Source: Xanthobacteraceae bacterium 501b (lineage in GTDB: Bacteria; Pseudomonadota; Alphaproteobacteria; Rhizobiales; Xanthobacteraceae). Taken from it: DNA of 64,000 nt. Below, piece by piece: positions 44,315-53,873 of the stretch. A model generated the notes under the pieces. The model saw nothing but the letters and a program-made list of their open reading frames with translations. It was not told where the DNA came from and searched no databases. Numbering within the stretch: the stretch's first letter is position 1; each line of letters begins with the position of its first letter. Position numbers and translations under genes: made by a program. The DNA lies in the NCBI GenBank assembly GCA_000378025.1, contig KB899087.1, positions 3,782,001 through 3,846,000 of the forward strand. The letters are read 5' to 3'.

Positions 44315-45742
44315 ATGTCAGTCTGGCCGGTCTACGGAAAAATCGACGGTCCCCTCGTGCTCATCGGCTTCGGCTCGATCGGGCGCGGCATCCTGCCTCT
44401 CCTGGAGCGGCACTTCGATTTCGACAAGGAAAGCCTGACCGTCATCGACCCGGTGGACGACCACCGCGCCCTGCTGGACGAGCGCGGCATCCGCTTCCTG
44501 CAGCTCGCCATCACCCACGAAAACTACCGCGAGGTGCTGACCCCCCTGCTCACCACGGGCGGGCGCGGCTTTGTCATCAACCTCTCGGTCGACACCGGCT
44601 CGGTCGACCTGATGCTGTTCGCCCGCGAGCTCGGCGCGCTCTACATCGACACGGTGGTCGAGCCCTGGCTCGGCTTCTATTTCGACAAGGACGCCACCCC
44701 CGCCAGCCGCTCCAATTATGCGCTGCGCGAATCCATGCTCAAGGCCAAGCGGGCTAATCCCGGCGGGCCCACCGCCGTCTCCTGCTGCGGCGCCAATCCG
44801 GGCATGGTGTCCTGGTTCGTCAAGCAGGCGCTGGTCAACCTCGCCACCGATACCGGCCTCGCCTTCACCGAGCCGACCAGCCGTGAGGGCTGGGCGGAGC
44901 TGATGAGCCGCGTCGGCGTCAAGGGCATCCACATCGCCGAGCGCGACACCCAGCGCGCCCGCGACCCGCGCCCCTTCGGCATGTTCGTCAACACCTGGTC
45001 GGTCGAGGGCTTCGTCTCCGAAGGCCTGCAGCCGGCCGAGCTTGGCTGGGGCACGCACGAAACCTGGATGCCGGAAAACGGCCACACCCATAATTTCGGC
45101 TCCGGCGCGGCGATTTACCTGATGCAGGCCGGTGCGGCGACCAAGGTGCGCACCTGGTGCCCGACGCTGGGCCCGCAGCACGGCTTCCTCGTCACCCATA
45201 ACGAATCGATCTCGATCGCCGACTATTTCACCGTGCGCAACGGCGCGCAGGTCGCCTACCGCCCGACCTGCCACTATGCCTACCATCCCTGCAATGACGC
45301 GCTGCTGTCCTGGCACGAGATGTTCGGCAATGAGGGCCGGTTCGACGGCAACTGGTCGATCCTGACCGAGCACGAGATCGTCGACGGGCGCGACGAGCTC
45401 GGCGTGCTGCTCTATGGCCACGCCAAGAACGCCTATTGGTACGGCTCGCAGCTCACCATCGAGGAAGCCCGCGACCTCGCCCCCTACCAGACCGCGACCG
45501 GGCTGCAGGTGACGTCAGCCGTGCTCGCCGGCATGGTGTGGGCGCTGGAGAACCCGGAAGCCGGCATCGTCGAGACCGACGAGATGGACTATCGCCGCTG
45601 CCTGGAAATCCAGAAGCCCTATCTCGGCACGGTGCAGGGCTATTACACCGACTGGACCCCGCTGGACGGCCGCCCCGGCCTGTTCCCCGAGGATATCGAC
45701 CCCACCGACCCCTGGCTGTTCCGCAACATTCTGGTGCGGTGA
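44315..45742 (+). CDS. hss: Homospermidine synthase
   Basis: Makes the polyamine sym-homospermidine from two putrescines (or spermidine plus putrescine) in an NAD-dependent reaction, 475 aa, the size of the Blastochloris viridis enzyme. The N-terminal Rossmann motif IGFGSIGRGILP is at about residues 17-28. SCCGANPGMVSWFV and the WGTHETWMP and NAYWYGS segments are conserved in the family. The ATG at 44315 (MSVWPVYG) fits family starts; the frame is open 75 bases further. It is the main polyamine enzyme of many Hyphomicrobiales. Confidence 0.94.
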   Translation: MSVWPVYGKIDGPLVLIGFGSIGRGILPLLERHFDFDKESLTVIDPVDDHRALLDERGIRFLQLAITHENYREVLTPLLTTGGRGFVINLSVDTGSVDLMLFARELGALYIDTVVEPWLGFYFDKDATPASRSNYALRESMLKAKRANPGGPTAVSCCGANPGMVSWFVKQALVNLATDTGLAFTEPTSREGWAELMSRVGVKGIHIAERDTQRARDPRPFGMFVNTWSVEGFVSEGLQPAELGWGTHETWMPENGHTHNFGSGAAIYLMQAGAATKVRTWCPTLGPQHGFLVTHNESISIADYFTVRNGAQVAYRPTCHYAYHPCNDALLSWHEMFGNEGRFDGNWSILTEHEIVDGRDELGVLLYGHAKNAYWYGSQLTIEEARDLAPYQTATGLQVTSAVLAGMVWALENPEAGIVETDEMDYRRCLEIQKPYLGTVQGYYTDWTPLDGRPGLFPEDIDPTDPWLFRNILVR

Positions 45743-45760
45743 GGGATCACGGCCGGGGGG

Positions 45761-46564
45761 TCACCCCTCCCGGCCGATGGTGAGGCAGCGCCGGCGGGCG
45801 GCTTCCAGCCCTTCGGCCACAACATCGGCAAGGCCGGCCGCGCGCAGCGCCTCCAGCCCGGCCGCCGTGGTGCCGGCATAGTCCACCATCTCGGCAACGA
45901 AATCCGCCGCCGGCTGTTCGCTTCCCGCCAGCAGCGCGCCGGCGGCGTGGAACAATTGTCCCACCGCCCGCCGCGCCACCTGCGGATCGACGCCCTGCCC
46001 CTGCGCATAGTCCTGCACGCTGGCGGCGAAGGCGGCGACGAAGCCCGGCACCGGGCCGGTGATGGCGGTGAACACGTCGATCTGGCTTTCATCAGGCACC
46101 TCGTCGGTGATCCCGCAGGCGGAGAACAGCGCCCGCACCACGCGCCGATCGGCCGGGGTGACGCCCGCCCCGGCGAACCAGGGCGAATAGGCCATGCCGA
46201 TGGCGGCGGCGGGCGAGGACATCGCCCGCACCACCCGCGCCCCGCCGCTGATCGCGCCCAGATCCTCCACGCTCACCCCGGCCATGACAGAGACCACCAG
46301 CCGCCCCGCGCCTTCAAAGCGCAGCGGACGCCCGGCGGCGGGCGGCAAGGCGAGCAGCAGCGTGTCGCATTCTTGCCCCAGCACCTGCACCTCGCGGGTC
46401 CAGTTCAGCGCGGGATAGTGGGCAAGCGCGGCGACCGGCCCGGAGCGGTTGGCGATCCACATCCGCGCCGGGTCCACCGCCTCGGCCCGCAGCAGCGCCG
46501 TGGCGATGGCCACGCCCAGCTGTCCGCAGCCGACCAGACCAAAGCTGCCGTGCATTTTGTCCAT
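45761..46564 (-). CDS. Pyrroline-5-carboxylate reductase-like protein
   Basis: A 267-aa NAD(P)-binding protein of the ProC fold. The N-terminal Rossmann motif is LVGCGQLGVAIATALL, followed by the ANRS nucleotide-specificity loop and the helical C-terminal dimerisation domain with TAITGPVPGFVAAF, where ProC has GSGPAY. The altered signature makes a strict proline-synthesis role uncertain; ProC-like paralogues are common. GGGAGGGGG lies upstream of the ATG at 46564. It is convergent with homospermidine synthase and divergent from hemH. Confidence 0.83.
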   Translation of the reverse strand: MDKMHGSFGLVGCGQLGVAIATALLRAEAVDPARMWIANRSGPVAALAHYPALNWTREVQVLGQECDTLLLALPPAAGRPLRFEGAGRLVVSVMAGVSVEDLGAISGGARVVRAMSSPAAAIGMAYSPWFAGAGVTPADRRVVRALFSACGITDEVPDESQIDVFTAITGPVPGFVAAFAASVQDYAQGQGVDPQVARRAVGQLFHAAGALLAGSEQPAADFVAEMVDYAGTTAAGLEALRAAGLADVVAEGLEAARRRCLTIGREG

Positions 46565-46655
46565 GGTGCCCCCTCCCGCCGTGAACCTCGGCGCGCCGGG
46601 CAGCGTACAACGCTCTGCCGGAAAACGCGCGGGCCGCCACGCACGCCTGCGACAT

Positions 46656-46685
46656 GCGCCCGGTTGGAATGCGCCCGGTTGGAAT
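46656..46685. repeat. Two perfect tandem copies of a 15-bp unit upstream of hemH
   Basis: GCGCCCGGTTGGAAT occurs at 46656-46670 and 46671-46685, followed by GCGCC. It lies 65 bp before the hemH start, inside the divergent promoter region shared with the ProC-like gene. Confidence 0.8.
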
Positions 46686-46749
46686 GCGCCGCCCATCCAC
46701 CTATAAGCACGGCAGAAGCTGCCGGCAGCGATCCGTCGAGGGAGTACCG

Positions 46750-47859
46750 ATGACCAAGCCTGTTCCGGTGGACGCGGCACACGTGGCTCTCGCCCCCGCT
46801 CTCACCCCCGCCCTCCGCCGCGGCCCCGATGGCGGGCTGCCCGCCGGCCATCCGCCGGTCAAATTCGGCAAGATCGGCGTGCTCATCGTCAATCTCGGCA
46901 CGCCGGACGGCACCGACTACTGGTCGATGCGCCGCTATCTCAAGGAGTTCCTCTCCGACCGCCGGGTGATCGAGGTCAACCGCGTGCTGTGGTGGTTCAT
47001 CCTCAACGTCATCATCCTGTCGATCCGCCCGCAGGCCAAGGGCAAGGACTACGCGACGATCTGGAATAACGAGCGCAATGAAGGCCCGCTGCGCACCATC
47101 ACCCGGTCGCAATCGGAAAAGCTCGGGGCTGCGCTGGCCCCGCGCGACGACCGCCTCGTGTTCGACTGGGCGATGCGCTACGGCCAGCCTTCCATCGCCT
47201 CGCGCATCGAGGCGCTGCAGGCGGAGGGTTGCGAGCGCCTGCTGCTCATCCCGCTCTACCCGCAATACGCCGCCGCCACCTCGGCCACGGTGTGCGATGC
47301 CGCCTTCGACGCGCTGAAGAAGATGCGCTGGCAGCCGGTGCTGCGCGTCGCCCCGCACTGGCCGGACGAGCCGGCCTATATCGAGGCGCTGGCCAATTCT
47401 ATCACCTCGGAACTGGCGAAGCTCGACTGGGAGCCGGAGCTGGTGCTCGCCTCCTTCCACGGCATTCCGAAGGAATATTTCGACAAGGGCGACCCCTATC
47501 ACTGCTACTGCTACAAGACGATCCGGCTGGTGCGCGAGCGGCTCGGCTGGCCCGAGGGCAGACTGCGCCTCACCTTCCAGTCGCGCTTCGGCAGCGCCGA
47601 GTGGCTGACGCCCTACACCGACAAGACGGTGGAAGCGCTGGCGAAATCCGGCGTGAAGCGCCTCGCCGTGCTCACCCCCGGCTTTGTCGCCGACTGCCTG
47701 GAGACGCTGGAGGAAATCGCCGGCGAAAACGCCGAGATCTTCCACCATAATGGCGGCGAGAAGTTCCACTTCATCCCCTGCCTCAACGATAGCCCCGACG
47801 GCATCAAGGTGCTGGAAGCGGTGGTGAAGCGCGAGCTGAAGGGCTGGGCGGAGCTTTAG
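46750..47859 (+). CDS. hemH: Ferrochelatase
   Basis: Inserts Fe2+ into protoporphyrin IX, the last haem step, 369 aa. The fold starts LIVNLGTPDGTDYWSMRRYL. The metal-binding His is in ASFHGIPKEYFDKGDPY and the acidic partner in GFVADCLETLEEI, both intact. A roughly 35-residue hydrophilic N-terminal extension precedes the core. GAGGGAG lies 6 bases before the ATG at 46750. Monocistronic as far as can be seen. Confidence 0.96.
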   Translation: MTKPVPVDAAHVALAPALTPALRRGPDGGLPAGHPPVKFGKIGVLIVNLGTPDGTDYWSMRRYLKEFLSDRRVIEVNRVLWWFILNVIILSIRPQAKGKDYATIWNNERNEGPLRTITRSQSEKLGAALAPRDDRLVFDWAMRYGQPSIASRIEALQAEGCERLLLIPLYPQYAAATSATVCDAAFDALKKMRWQPVLRVAPHWPDEPAYIEALANSITSELAKLDWEPELVLASFHGIPKEYFDKGDPYHCYCYKTIRLVRERLGWPEGRLRLTFQSRFGSAEWLTPYTDKTVEALAKSGVKRLAVLTPGFVADCLETLEEIAGENAEIFHHNGGEKFHFIPCLNDSPDGIKVLEAVVKRELKGWAEL

Positions 47860-47875
47860 GGGCACCCAAGACCAC

Positions 47876-47961
47876 CCTCATCCCCGGGCTTGACCCGGGG
47901 ACCCAGCCCTCTTCGGCGTCGCGCAGGCCCGGGTGGCCGGGTCGCGCCCGGTCCTGAGGGG
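47876..47961. repeat. Palindromic intergenic repeat, family C copy 2
   Basis: CCCCGGGCTTGACCCGGGG plus ACCCAG, with a facing CCCGGGTGGCCGGGTCGCGCC arm. It shares the 15-base core with 35071-35144. It lies directly after hemH and could form a strong hairpin in the hemH transcript, though without a U-tract. Confidence 0.7.
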
Positions 47962-48071
47962 ATGTGTGGGAGTGGAGCGCCCCGCGTATCAACCGCGAAA
48001 CCGAACGTGTCTTGCCGGCCCGACGGCCATCACGGATGCAGAGGTCCCGCCCCTCCCGACAAGAGCCGCGC

Positions 48072-48635
48072 ATGTCCGACGCCCCCGCCCCCCGCACCGA
48101 ACTGCAGAAGATGCTGGCCGGCGAGCTCTACCGCGCCGGCGATCCGGAGATCCAGGCGGCGCAGCGGGCGAACTTCGCCTGGCTGGCGCGGTTCAACGCC
48201 TCGCTCACCCTCTCGCGCGAGGAGCGGCGCGAACTGGTGCGCGAAGGGGTCGGTTCGGCCGGGGAGCGCACTGGCATCCGCCCGCCCTTCCATTGCGACT
48301 ACGGCTTCAACATCCATCTCGGCACGGGCGTCTTTCTCAATTTCGACTGCGTGATCCTTGATGTAATGCCGGTGCATATCGGCGACGGCACCGAGATCGG
48401 CCCCGGCACCCACATCTACACCGCGGACCACCCGCGCGACCCGGAGGTGCGCCGCTCCGGCCTGCAATATGGCCGTCCGGTGCGGATCGGCCGCAATGTC
48501 TGGATCGGCGGCAAGGCCCTTATCCTGCCGGGCGTCACCATCGGCGACGATGCGGTGATCGGCGCCGGCGCGGTGGTGACACGCGACGTGCCGGCCGGCG
48601 CCACGGCGGTGGGCAACCCGGCGCGGGTGCGGTGA
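48072..48635 (+). CDS. Sugar O-acetyltransferase (maltose acetyltransferase / NodL-like)
   Basis: Left-handed beta-helix acetyltransferase of 187 aa. The N-terminal Mac domain (MLAGELYRAGDPEI) is followed by hexapeptide repeats. The catalytic His lies in THIYTADHPRDP, and NVWIGGKALILPGVTIGDD is the classical coil pattern. It uses acetyl-CoA; the acceptor (maltose, galactoside or a Nod-factor-like sugar) cannot be inferred. The ATG at 48072 is used, with only a weak AAGAG ahead. Confidence 0.9.
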   Translation: MSDAPAPRTELQKMLAGELYRAGDPEIQAAQRANFAWLARFNASLTLSREERRELVREGVGSAGERTGIRPPFHCDYGFNIHLGTGVFLNFDCVILDVMPVHIGDGTEIGPGTHIYTADHPRDPEVRRSGLQYGRPVRIGRNVWIGGKALILPGVTIGDDAVIGAGAVVTRDVPAGATAVGNPARVR

Positions 48636-48648
48636 GAGGCGGCCCGGC

Positions 48649-49182
48649 CTATTCCGCGCGGCGGCTGGTGCCGGCGAAGCGCTCGGTGAAGGCCAGCACC
48701 GCATAAGCGGCGAGGAACAGCACGCTCGCCGCCATCAGCCAGCGCACCTGCGTCTCGCTCACATCGGTTTCCAGCCGCATCAGCGCCTTGAGCAGGGTGA
48801 TGGCGGCGATCGCCATCAGCGAGGCGAACAGCTTGAGCTTCAGCTCGAAGAAGCTGATCCGCATCATCCAGGCCGGCGATTCCGGCGCCTGCCGGCGGTC
48901 GATCTGCTCGACGAAATTCTCGTAGCCGGACTGGATGACGATCACCATCAGCCCGCCGACCAGCACGAGGTCGATCAGGTTGAGCAGTTCCATGATGACA
49001 GCCGTCTCGGTGAGGCTGAAGATCTGCAGCGCGAAGGCCCACAGCCGCGCGGCGAAGGCGACCACCAGCAGCACGAGGGCGAAGGCCAGCCCGAGAAACA
49101 GCGGCACCATCGCCCAGCGGCTGAGCAGCACAATGCGGACGATGAAGCGCCCCGGCCAGCCCGACATCTCCGCCGCCATCAT
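48649..49182 (-). CDS. UPF0114 (YqhA-type) membrane protein
   Basis: A 177-aa inner-membrane protein with four predicted helices (for example FLGLAFALVLLVVAFAARL and LVLVGGLMVIVIQSGYENFV split by polar turns). ARISF-like ISFFELKLKLFASLMAIAAI is the conserved UPF0114 block. Function is unknown in the family. Tandem ATGs at 49182 and 49179 both lie just after AAAGGGCGG. It is convergent with the acetyltransferase gene. Confidence 0.88.
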   Translation of the reverse strand: MMAAEMSGWPGRFIVRIVLLSRWAMVPLFLGLAFALVLLVVAFAARLWAFALQIFSLTETAVIMELLNLIDLVLVGGLMVIVIQSGYENFVEQIDRRQAPESPAWMMRISFFELKLKLFASLMAIAAITLLKALMRLETDVSETQVRWLMAASVLFLAAYAVLAFTERFAGTSRRAE

Positions 49183-49370
49183 CCGCCCTTTCCGCCCCTG
49201 CCCGCCGGCCACCCCGCACCGGGCGGCCGATGCTAGCGGAGGAGCGGCGCGGGTTCAAAGGGGCGGCGCGGGGCACAGGCGCAGACACAAGGGGAGACCA
49301 GAATGGGACGAGATGCACTGGCGCACCACCCCTCGGGGCTTATCCCTCTGAAACGGCAGTGCAGCCGCCC

Positions 49371-49841
49371 TCACGCATCCTCGGCAAACACCACGTCGGT
49401 CGTGTCACTGTAGAAGGCGAACTCGAACCCGCACTCAAGACCAAGGGCGCCGATATCCATCAACTGCCTGGGCCAAAGAATAGGCCCTCCCGTATTGTAC
49501 CGGGACCACCAGATGCAGTTGAAACGAATCTCCCATCCCCTTTGTCTCAATGTGGTGGCATCAAAGCGCACCTCGGCCAGACGGGTCAGCATCCAGTCGA
49601 GATGACGGCGTAGATCGCGCGACGTGACATGGCTCTCTGTGTCGAGAAACCATGCATTGAGGGGCGAGACACGGTGACGCCCACGACTCAACAGCACGAT
49701 TTCGCCCTGCCGCGTCAGACGCGTCGGTGTGAGGCCGGTCGCGCGCGTGACCTCATCGGGGTCTGACCCGCCGGTGTAGATGTTGAGATGAACCGCGGTG
49801 CGATCGCAGGTGGCGTAGTCGTCGTTGTATTCTTCCTTCAT
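49371..49841 (-). CDS. DUF4279-type protein coupled to an ArsR regulator
   Basis: A 156-aa cytoplasmic protein. DPDEVTRATGLTPTRLTRQG in the N-terminal third and DLRRHLDWMLTRLAEV in the middle match the pattern of DUF4279, whose function is unknown. Its ATG overlaps the stop of the upstream ArsR gene (ATGA), so it is translationally coupled. Its G+C content is clearly lower than the ArsR gene. This suggests an immigrant or fast-evolving accessory gene attached to the regulator. Confidence 0.8.
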   Translation of the reverse strand: MKEEYNDDYATCDRTAVHLNIYTGGSDPDEVTRATGLTPTRLTRQGEIVLLSRGRHRVSPLNAWFLDTESHVTSRDLRRHLDWMLTRLAEVRFDATTLRQRGWEIRFNCIWWSRYNTGGPILWPRQLMDIGALGLECGFEFAFYSDTTDVVFAEDA

Positions 49842-50644
49842 GGATGCGTTCTTGGTGTTTGTTGGCGGGCCATCTGAACCGGCGCACCCCCCTCCCCCTC
49901 CCGCCAGTCCGGCGGCAAGTGGAAGGTGGCGATCAGGCCGGCCTCGCCGGCGCGGGTGAGGGTGAGGGCGCGGCTGCCGGGCACCCGGGCCAGCCAGCCG
50001 AGCGTGAGCAGCCGCTCCAGCAGGCCGGCGCCGAGCCGGCCGGAGAGGTGCGGGCGGCGCTCGCTCCAGTCGAGGCAGGTACGGCAGAGCGGGCGGGCGC
50101 GGCCGCCTTTGCCGGCTCTCTCGCCCGCCCCATCAAGGTCGAGGCCGAAATCGGCCAGAAACGCCCGCCCCTGCGGCGTCGGCTCCACCGCTTCGCCGTC
50201 ACTGGAGAGCCGCAGATGCCCCTGCGCCTCCAATGCTCCGAGCAGCGCCACCGCCAGCCGGCCGGCGAGGTGGTCGTAGCAGCTGCGGGCAAGGCGCAGC
50301 GCGCCGTCGCGCGGCCCGGGTGGGCGATGGCGCGGCGGGCCCAGGGTCGCCGCCAGCATCAGCGCGTGCAGCACCTCGGCGATCTCCCGCGAGGCCAGCC
50401 GGTAATAGCGGTGCCGCCCCTGCGCCCGCGCCGCCACCACCCCGGCCGCGGCCAGCTTGGCGAGGTGCCCGCTGGTGGTGGGCGCGCTCACCCCGGCATG
50501 GCGGGCGAGCTCCCCCGCCGTCAGCGCCGGCCCGCCCATCAGCGCCAGCAGCATGTTGGCGCGCGCCGGATCGCCCAGCAGCGCCGCGATTTCGGCGATA
50601 CGGGCTCCGGAGGCGAAGGAGGTTGTGGCGGCGAGCTGGTTCAT
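49838..50644 (-). CDS. ArsR-family transcriptional regulator with C-terminal extension
   Basis: A 268-aa regulator. Residues about 10-95 form an ArsR winged helix (LTAGELARHAGVSAPTTSGHLAKLAAAGVV split at the turn, then GRHRYYRLAS). The extra 170 residues include a CRTCLDWSERRPHLSGRLG motif whose Cys pair could bind metal or sense redox. This long form occurs in other Proteobacteria next to transporters, and a DMT transporter gene starts divergently at 50762. It overlaps the DUF4279 gene by 4 bases. Confidence 0.87.
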   Translation of the reverse strand: MNQLAATTSFASGARIAEIAALLGDPARANMLLALMGGPALTAGELARHAGVSAPTTSGHLAKLAAAGVVAARAQGRHRYYRLASREIAEVLHALMLAATLGPPRHRPPGPRDGALRLARSCYDHLAGRLAVALLGALEAQGHLRLSSDGEAVEPTPQGRAFLADFGLDLDGAGERAGKGGRARPLCRTCLDWSERRPHLSGRLGAGLLERLLTLGWLARVPGSRALTLTRAGEAGLIATFHLPPDWREGEGGAPVQMARQQTPRTHP

Positions 50645-50761
50645 GGCGCGACTTTAGCCCTGCCCACCGCGCCCGTCAGCCGATGACGCTTCGGCCACGG
50701 CCGAAACATCGGCGCCGTGCGGTGGGCTAGACAAGGCGCCCCTACCACTGCCGGACGCCCC

Positions 50762-51661
50762 ATGGAAAAGCCCCGCCTCGCGGTCGAACTCGCCCTTCTG
50801 CTGCTGCTCTCGACCCTGTGGGGCGCCTCCTACAGCTTCATCAAGATCGGCGTGGAAACCCTTCCGCCGCTCAGCTTCATCGCCGCCCGCACGGCGCTGG
50901 CCGGCGCTGTGCTTTATGCCGTGCTGCGCGGGCGCGGCCTGCGCCTGCCGGCGGACCGGGCGACGTGGCGCGCCTTCCTCATCCAGGCCTGCCTCAACAG
51001 CGCGGTGCCCTTCACCCTCATCGCCTGGGCGGAGACGCGGCTCGGCGCCGGGCTCGCCGTCATCCTCAATGCCACCACGCCAATCTTTGCCTTCCTGATG
51101 GCGGCGCTCAGCGGGCGGCATCCCTCCGGCGGGGCCCTGCGGGGGGTGGGCGTCGCGTGTGGGCTGGTGGGGACGGGCCTCGTGGTGGGGACGGAAGCGC
51201 TCGGTGCGGACGCCTTCGCGACGCCGGCGGCGGTGCTGGCGCCGCTCGCCATTCTCCTCGCCACCGCCTGCTATGCCGGGGCGGCGCTGTTCGGGGCGCG
51301 CTTTGCCGGGCTCGATCCGATGCTGCCGGCCTGCGGCTCGCTGCTGTGCGGCACGGTTCTGCTGGCGCCGCTGGCGCTGGTGGTCGACCGCCCCTGGCAG
51401 CTTTCCCCCTCGCCCGCTTCGCTGGCGGCGTTGATGGCGCTGGCGCTGGCCTGCACCGCCTTGGCCTTCGTGCTGTATTTCCGGCTGCTGCGCACGCTCG
51501 GCCCGGTCGGCGCCACCGCGCAGGCTTATCTCCGCGTGCCGATCGGCGTCGGCATCAGCGTCGTCTTCCTCGGCGAGGCGCTGGCGCCCACCGCCTGGCT
51601 CGGGCTCATCGCGGTGGTGATCGGCGTCGCGGCGATGACGCTGCCGGGGCGCTCACGCTAA
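50762..51661 (+). CDS. DMT-family (EamA) transporter
   Basis: Drug/metabolite exporter-type permease of 299 aa with ten transmembrane helices arranged as two EamA repeats (LWGASYSFIKIG near the start, the second repeat near residues 150-290). The substrate is unknown; it could export an amino acid or drug. It diverges from the ArsR gene with a 117-bp gap and may be its target. A strong hairpin follows the stop. Confidence 0.9.
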   Translation: MEKPRLAVELALLLLLSTLWGASYSFIKIGVETLPPLSFIAARTALAGAVLYAVLRGRGLRLPADRATWRAFLIQACLNSAVPFTLIAWAETRLGAGLAVILNATTPIFAFLMAALSGRHPSGGALRGVGVACGLVGTGLVVGTEALGADAFATPAAVLAPLAILLATACYAGAALFGARFAGLDPMLPACGSLLCGTVLLAPLALVVDRPWQLSPSPASLAALMALALACTALAFVLYFRLLRTLGPVGATAQAYLRVPIGVGISVVFLGEALAPTAWLGLIAVVIGVAAMTLPGRSR

Positions 51662-51678
51662 GCCCTCCGCCGAACAAA

Positions 51679-51706
51679 ACGGCCGGCGTGTCGCCACGCC
51701 GGCCGT
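51679..51706. terminator. Bidirectional terminator between the DMT gene and rpsA
   Basis: ACGGCCGGCGTG (51679-51690) and its perfect complement (51695-51706) form a 12-bp stem with a 4-base loop. Read on the minus strand it is followed by TTTTGTT, a good intrinsic terminator for rpsA. On the plus strand it ends the DMT transporter unit with a weaker tract (CTTCAGCTTT). Confidence 0.88.
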
Positions 51707-51778
51707 CTTCAGCTTTGTCGATCCGCGCTCAGGCGGGCCGGGTCAGGCGGATCAATCCGCCTTCTCCAGAGAGGCCGA

Positions 51779-53485
51779 TCAATCGGCCTTCTCGGCCTGC
51801 TTCTTCAGCGCGGCGCCGAGGATGTCGCCGAGCGAGGCACCGGAATCCTGCGAGCCGAACTGGGCCACGGCTTCCTTTTCCTCGGCGATTTCCAGCGCCT
51901 TGATCGAGACCTGCACCTTGCGCGCCTTGCGGTCGAACAGGGTGACGCGGGCGTCGAACTTCTCGCCGACGGCGAAGCGGTCCGGACGCTGGTCGCCGCG
52001 GTCGCGGGCCAGTTCCGAGCGCTTGACGAAGGCGGTCATGTCAGAGCCGATGATCTTCACATCGACGCCGCCATCCTTCACGTCGATCACTTCGCAGGTG
52101 ACGATCGCGCCCTTGCGCAGTTCGCCAGCATCCTGGAAGGGGTCGCCGCCAAGCTGCTTCACGCCGAGCGAGATGCGCTCCTTCTCGACATCCACGTCGA
52201 GAACGACCGCCTTGATCATGTCGCCCTTCTTGAACTCCTCGATCACCTGCTCGCCGGGACGGTTCCAGTCGAGATCCGACAGGTGGACCATGCCGTCGAC
52301 GTCGCCGTCGAGGCCCAGGAACAGGCCGAACTCGGTCTTGTTCTTGACCTCGCCCTCGACCACCGCGCCGGCCGGATACTTCTCGGCGAAGGCGTCCCAG
52401 GGGTTCTGCAGCGTCTGCTTGAGGCCGAGCGAGATGCGGCGCTTGACCGGATCCACCTCGAGGATCGCCACTTCCACTTCCTGCGAAGTGGCGACGATCT
52501 TGCCGGGGTGGACGTTCTTCTTGGTCCAGCTCATCTCGGAGACGTGGATCAGGCCTTCGATGCCCGGCTCCAGTTCCACGAACGCGCCGTAGTCGGTGAT
52601 GTTGGTGACGCGACCCTTGAAGCGGGCCTCGACCGGGTACTTGGCCTCGATGCCCTCCCACGGATCGCCGAGCAGCTGCTTCATGCCGAGCGAGATGCGG
52701 TGGGTCTCGTGGTTGATCTTGATGATCTTCACCTTGACCGTCTGGCCGATGGAGAGCACCTCGGTCGGGTGGTTCACGCGGCGCCAGGCGATGTCGGTGA
52801 CATGCAGCAGGCCGTCAATGCCGCCGAGATCAACGAACGCACCGTAATCGGTGATGTTCTTGACCACGCCGTCGATGACCTGACCCTCTTCGAGGTTCTG
52901 CACCAGCTCGTGACGCTGCTCGGCGCGGGTCTCTTCGAGAACCGTGCGGCGCGAGACGACGATGTTGCCGCGGCGGCGATCCATCTTGAGGATCTGGAAG
53001 GGCTGCGGGTTGTGCATCAGCGGGCCGACATCGCGGATCGGGCGAATGTCCACCTGGGAGCGCGGCAGGAACGCCACGGCGCCGTCGAGGTCGACGGTGA
53101 AGCCGCCCTTGACCTGGTTGAAGATCACGCCGGTGACCTTCTCGGTGGCGTTGAACGCCTTCTCGAGGCGGACCCAGCTCTCTTCGCGGCGGGCCTTGTC
53201 GCGCGACAGCACGGCTTCGCCCAGCGCGTTCTCGACGCGCTCGAGATAGACCTCGACCTCGTCGCCGACCTTGATTTCCTGGTCGCGGCCGGGGCCGGCA
53301 AATTCCTTCAGTGCCACGCGGCCTTCGGTCTTCAGGCCGATATCGATGATCGCGAGATCCTTCTCGATCGCGACGACGATACCCTTGACGACTGAACCTT
53401 CGGCGAGCTCCGATTCACCGAAGCTCTCTTCGAGCATGGCAGCGAAATCGTCACGAGCGGCGGCAAGCGTTTGAGTAGCGGACAT
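51779..53485 (-). CDS. rpsA: 30S ribosomal protein S1
   Basis: mRNA-binding ribosomal protein of 568 aa built of six S1 domains. Repeats such as [22 protein letters not shown] and [23 protein letters not shown] (each quoted block lies around residues 210-330) are evident. The ATG at 53485 follows AAGGAG by 7 bases. The Asp/Lys C-terminus is short. In relatives rpsA directly follows aroA-cmk; here 3.7 kb with four other genes separate cmk from rpsA. Confidence 0.97.
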   Translation of the reverse strand: MSATQTLAAARDDFAAMLEESFGESELAEGSVVKGIVVAIEKDLAIIDIGLKTEGRVALKEFAGPGRDQEIKVGDEVEVYLERVENALGEAVLSRDKARREESWVRLEKAFNATEKVTGVIFNQVKGGFTVDLDGAVAFLPRSQVDIRPIRDVGPLMHNPQPFQILKMDRRRGNIVVSRRTVLEETRAEQRHELVQNLEEGQVIDGVVKNITDYGAFVDLGGIDGLLHVTDIAWRRVNHPTEVLSIGQTVKVKIIKINHETHRISLGMKQLLGDPWEGIEAKYPVEARFKGRVTNITDYGAFVELEPGIEGLIHVSEMSWTKKNVHPGKIVATSQEVEVAILEVDPVKRRISLGLKQTLQNPWDAFAEKYPAGAVVEGEVKNKTEFGLFLGLDGDVDGMVHLSDLDWNRPGEQVIEEFKKGDMIKAVVLDVDVEKERISLGVKQLGGDPFQDAGELRKGAIVTCEVIDVKDGGVDVKIIGSDMTAFVKRSELARDRGDQRPDRFAVGEKFDARVTLFDRKARKVQVSIKALEIAEEKEAVAQFGSQDSGASLGDILGAALKKQAEKAD

Positions 53486-53873
53486 AGATGCTCCTTGCCA
53501 GGATCTGCGCCGGATTGGGTTGAATGAGCCTCTTCCTCCACGGGCGCCGGGACTGGCAGGCCCGGCGCTGTCCACCCGCAAAGGCGAACCCGGCGCGCTG
53601 GCCGTGAGGGACAAGGCTTTGAAAACGCCACGCCACGCTGCCCGGGCGCGGCCCCCTAGAGGGAGCCGTCACGCATGGGCACGCGGTACTGTCCGGGGCA
53701 CGCCGCGAGGCAGGATCGGAGGACTGGCCTCCAAGCACGGAGAGCGCGCATCCCGCGCCCCCGGCCCTCCCGATTGACCGCCTCGATTAAGTGGTGGCCC
53801 GGACAAGCGCGTGCAATAGCGCAAGGGGAGGGGAAGGGCAAGGGTGGGGGGCTACGCTATTCTCTTCGGCGAT
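53486..53873. other. Interval between the caspase-like gene and rpsA
   Basis: 388 bp upstream of rpsA that should contain its promoter and leader. The sequence returns from A+T-rich to G+C-rich at about 53870. No further gene, repeat family or recognisable leader RNA was seen. A polypurine run (AAGGGGAGGGGAAGGG) occurs near 53820-53840. Confidence 0.6.

Noticed and set aside
53656-53841. Small minus-strand frame between the caspase-like gene and rpsA
   Set aside because: 61 codons, Arg/Pro-rich, no ribosome site, no family.
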